Shown here in pieces: positions 63,088 through 64,000 of a stretch of 64,000 nt of DNA (positions are counted from its first letter, which is position 1; every line of letters starts with the position of its first letter). This DNA comes from Epithemia pelagica (lineage: Eukaryota; Bacillariophyta; Bacillariophyceae; Surirellales; Surirellaceae). Both the position numbers and the translations under genes were made by a program. Where the stretch lies: NCBI GenBank assembly GCA_946965045.2, contig OX337232.1:2170001-2234000 (forward strand), in the 5' to 3' direction. Below the pieces are notes generated by a model. It did no database searches and was not told the origin of the DNA. It saw only the letters and a list, made by a program, of their open reading frames with translations.

Positions 63088-64000
63088 TCAATTGTCATAT
63101 CGTTCCAAAATACAGGCATGACCCATACCACCGTCAGCGCAGGCGGCAACCAGTGCAAAGCGAGCACCTTCATCTTGAAGTCGCTTCGAGGCCGTCGTGA
63201 CAAGTCGAGAGCCCGTGGCTCCAAAGGGATGACCAACTGCCAACGATCCTCCTTTGGTGTTCATTTTGTCGACATCCACTGTACCAACCTTTTTCCCTCC
63301 AAAGTGTTCGTCAGCAAACTTTTGTGATCCCATGGCGGTCAGATTGGACAGAATCTGTCCTGCAAAGGCTTCGTGGATTTCAAACACTCCAATGTCTTTT
63401 TCCATATCCATTTTGTTCTTTGTCAGCAGCTCTTGCGAACAATAAGTAGGACCCAGAAGTAGTTCTTGGAAGGGATCACAAGCCTTGAAAGACCAATCAC
63501 GAAGGTACGCCATAGGCTTGTAGCCCAATTCCTTCGCTTTACTTTCGCTCATTAGCAGCGATGCGGCGGCTCCATCCGTCAAGTAACTTGAGTTTGCAGC
63601 CGTGTGTGTTCCATGAGGCTTGATAAATGCAGGCTTGAGCTTGGACACGGACTCCTTTGTGGAATCTCCCTTGATACCATTCTCCTTGGTACTGCCCTTG
63701 TAGGCAATTACGTCATTTTTGTAAAAGCCATCCTCGTGAGCTTTGGCCGCCAGTGTGTGCGAACGAACTGTGTACTCGTCTTGGTCATCTCTTGACACAC
63801 CAAATTTAGCAGATAATCGGTCACTGCTCACCCCCATGACTTCTCCCGTTGTGTAATTGGCAATGGCCGGAGTTTCGAGGCCCAAATCTTTCATGGCAAG
63901 CCCTTTGACCATATGAGAAAAGGCCCCCACCATTCCGCCTTTCTTCATGGCCTTGCTCATGGTGATTAGCTTTTGTCGAATGGGACGCTTGAGACGAATG
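63088..64000 (-). CDS. HADHB: 3-ketoacyl-CoA thiolase, trifunctional-protein beta type, 5' part beyond the right edge
   Basis: The frame is open from the window edge (IRLKRPIRQKLIT precedes the internal MSKAMKK at 63960) to the stop at 63088. Conserved thiolase segments: GLETPAIANYTTGEVMG, SRDDQDEYTVRSHTLAAKAH, THTAANSSYLTDGAAASLL, FEIHEAFAGQIL, then NTKGGSLAVGHPFGATGSRLV with the catalytic His, and CADGGMGHACILERYD with the second active-site Cys. The nucleophilic Cys near residue 90 is outside the window. The EIHEAFAGQ and HTAANSS wording favours the HADHB/FadI group, which performs the last step of fatty-acid beta-oxidation. Compartment (mitochondrion or peroxisome) cannot be judged without the N-terminus; the C-terminus ERYDN is not a PTS1. 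Confidence 0.88.
   Translation of the reverse strand, partial: IRLKRPIRQKLITMSKAMKKGGMVGAFSHMVKGLAMKDLGLETPAIANYTTGEVMGVSSDRLSAKFGVSRDDQDEYTVRSHTLAAKAHEDGFYKNDVIAYKGSTKENGIKGDSTKESVSKLKPAFIKPHGTHTAANSSYLTDGAAASLLMSESKAKELGYKPMAYLRDWSFKACDPFQELLLGPTYCSQELLTKNKMDMEKDIGVFEIHEAFAGQILSNLTAMGSQKFADEHFGGKKVGTVDVDKMNTKGGSLAVGHPFGATGSRLVTTASKRLQDEGARFALVAACADGGMGHACILERYDN

Overview
This window looks like nuclear DNA of a diatom (a photosynthetic stramenopile). The evidence is: compact eukaryotic genes with zero to two short GT-AG introns; a nuclear-encoded plastid Rieske protein with an ASAFAP-like bipartite presequence (ATAFAP); a DUF6824-type protein and a Cys/His-domain protein of kinds that are common in diatoms; and a hybrid histidine kinase beside typical eukaryotic machinery. 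I could not assign a species from sequence alone.

Layout. 0-10 kb: 5' part of a COP9 signalosome subunit 3 gene cut by the left edge, a secreted or plastid-targeted NAD(P)-fold protein, a type II membrane glycosyltransferase, a secreted zincin protease with a PPC-like tail, and a Crinkler-like nuclease-kinase protein. 10-21.5 kb: a four-helix membrane protein, two long low-complexity putative regulators, RNA polymerase I/III subunit RPAC1 and plastid Rieske PetC. 21.5-31.6 kb: eIF2B-gamma, an ABCG half transporter, ALG11 and an ammonium transporter, separated by several recent-looking tandem duplications. 32-48 kb: WDR76/CMR1-like, an ankyrin protein, cytochrome c, a thioredoxin-UBA-PUB fusion, a TMEM144-like transporter, NF-YB, a CIA30 protein, a DHHC palmitoyltransferase and PRMT7. 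48.6-51.3 kb: a hybrid histidine kinase broken by a 20-bp tandem duplication and probably by a stop codon.

51.4-60.5 kb: an almost complete tyrosine-recombinase (DIRS/Ngaro-like) retroelement with a Gag-like ORF, a reverse transcriptase/RNase H ORF with a YMDD motif, and a tyrosine recombinase ORF. Gag and Pol lie in one frame separated by a single TGA. The recombinase reading frame also contains a single TGA and overlaps the end of Pol in the -1 frame. The flanks hold direct repeats, a large nested palindrome and inverted repeats. 61-64 kb: an LTR-like or MITE-like fragment, a frameshifted phospholipase-D-like gene and the C-terminal half of a trifunctional-enzyme-beta-type thiolase cut by the right edge.

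Most genes are unrelated single-copy housekeeping genes. Several pairs share short divergent promoters: 2590-2793, cytochrome c/thioredoxin-PUB, NF-YB/CIA30 and AMT/WDR76. Exon joins were made by eye from splice signals and frame; none was checked against transcripts.
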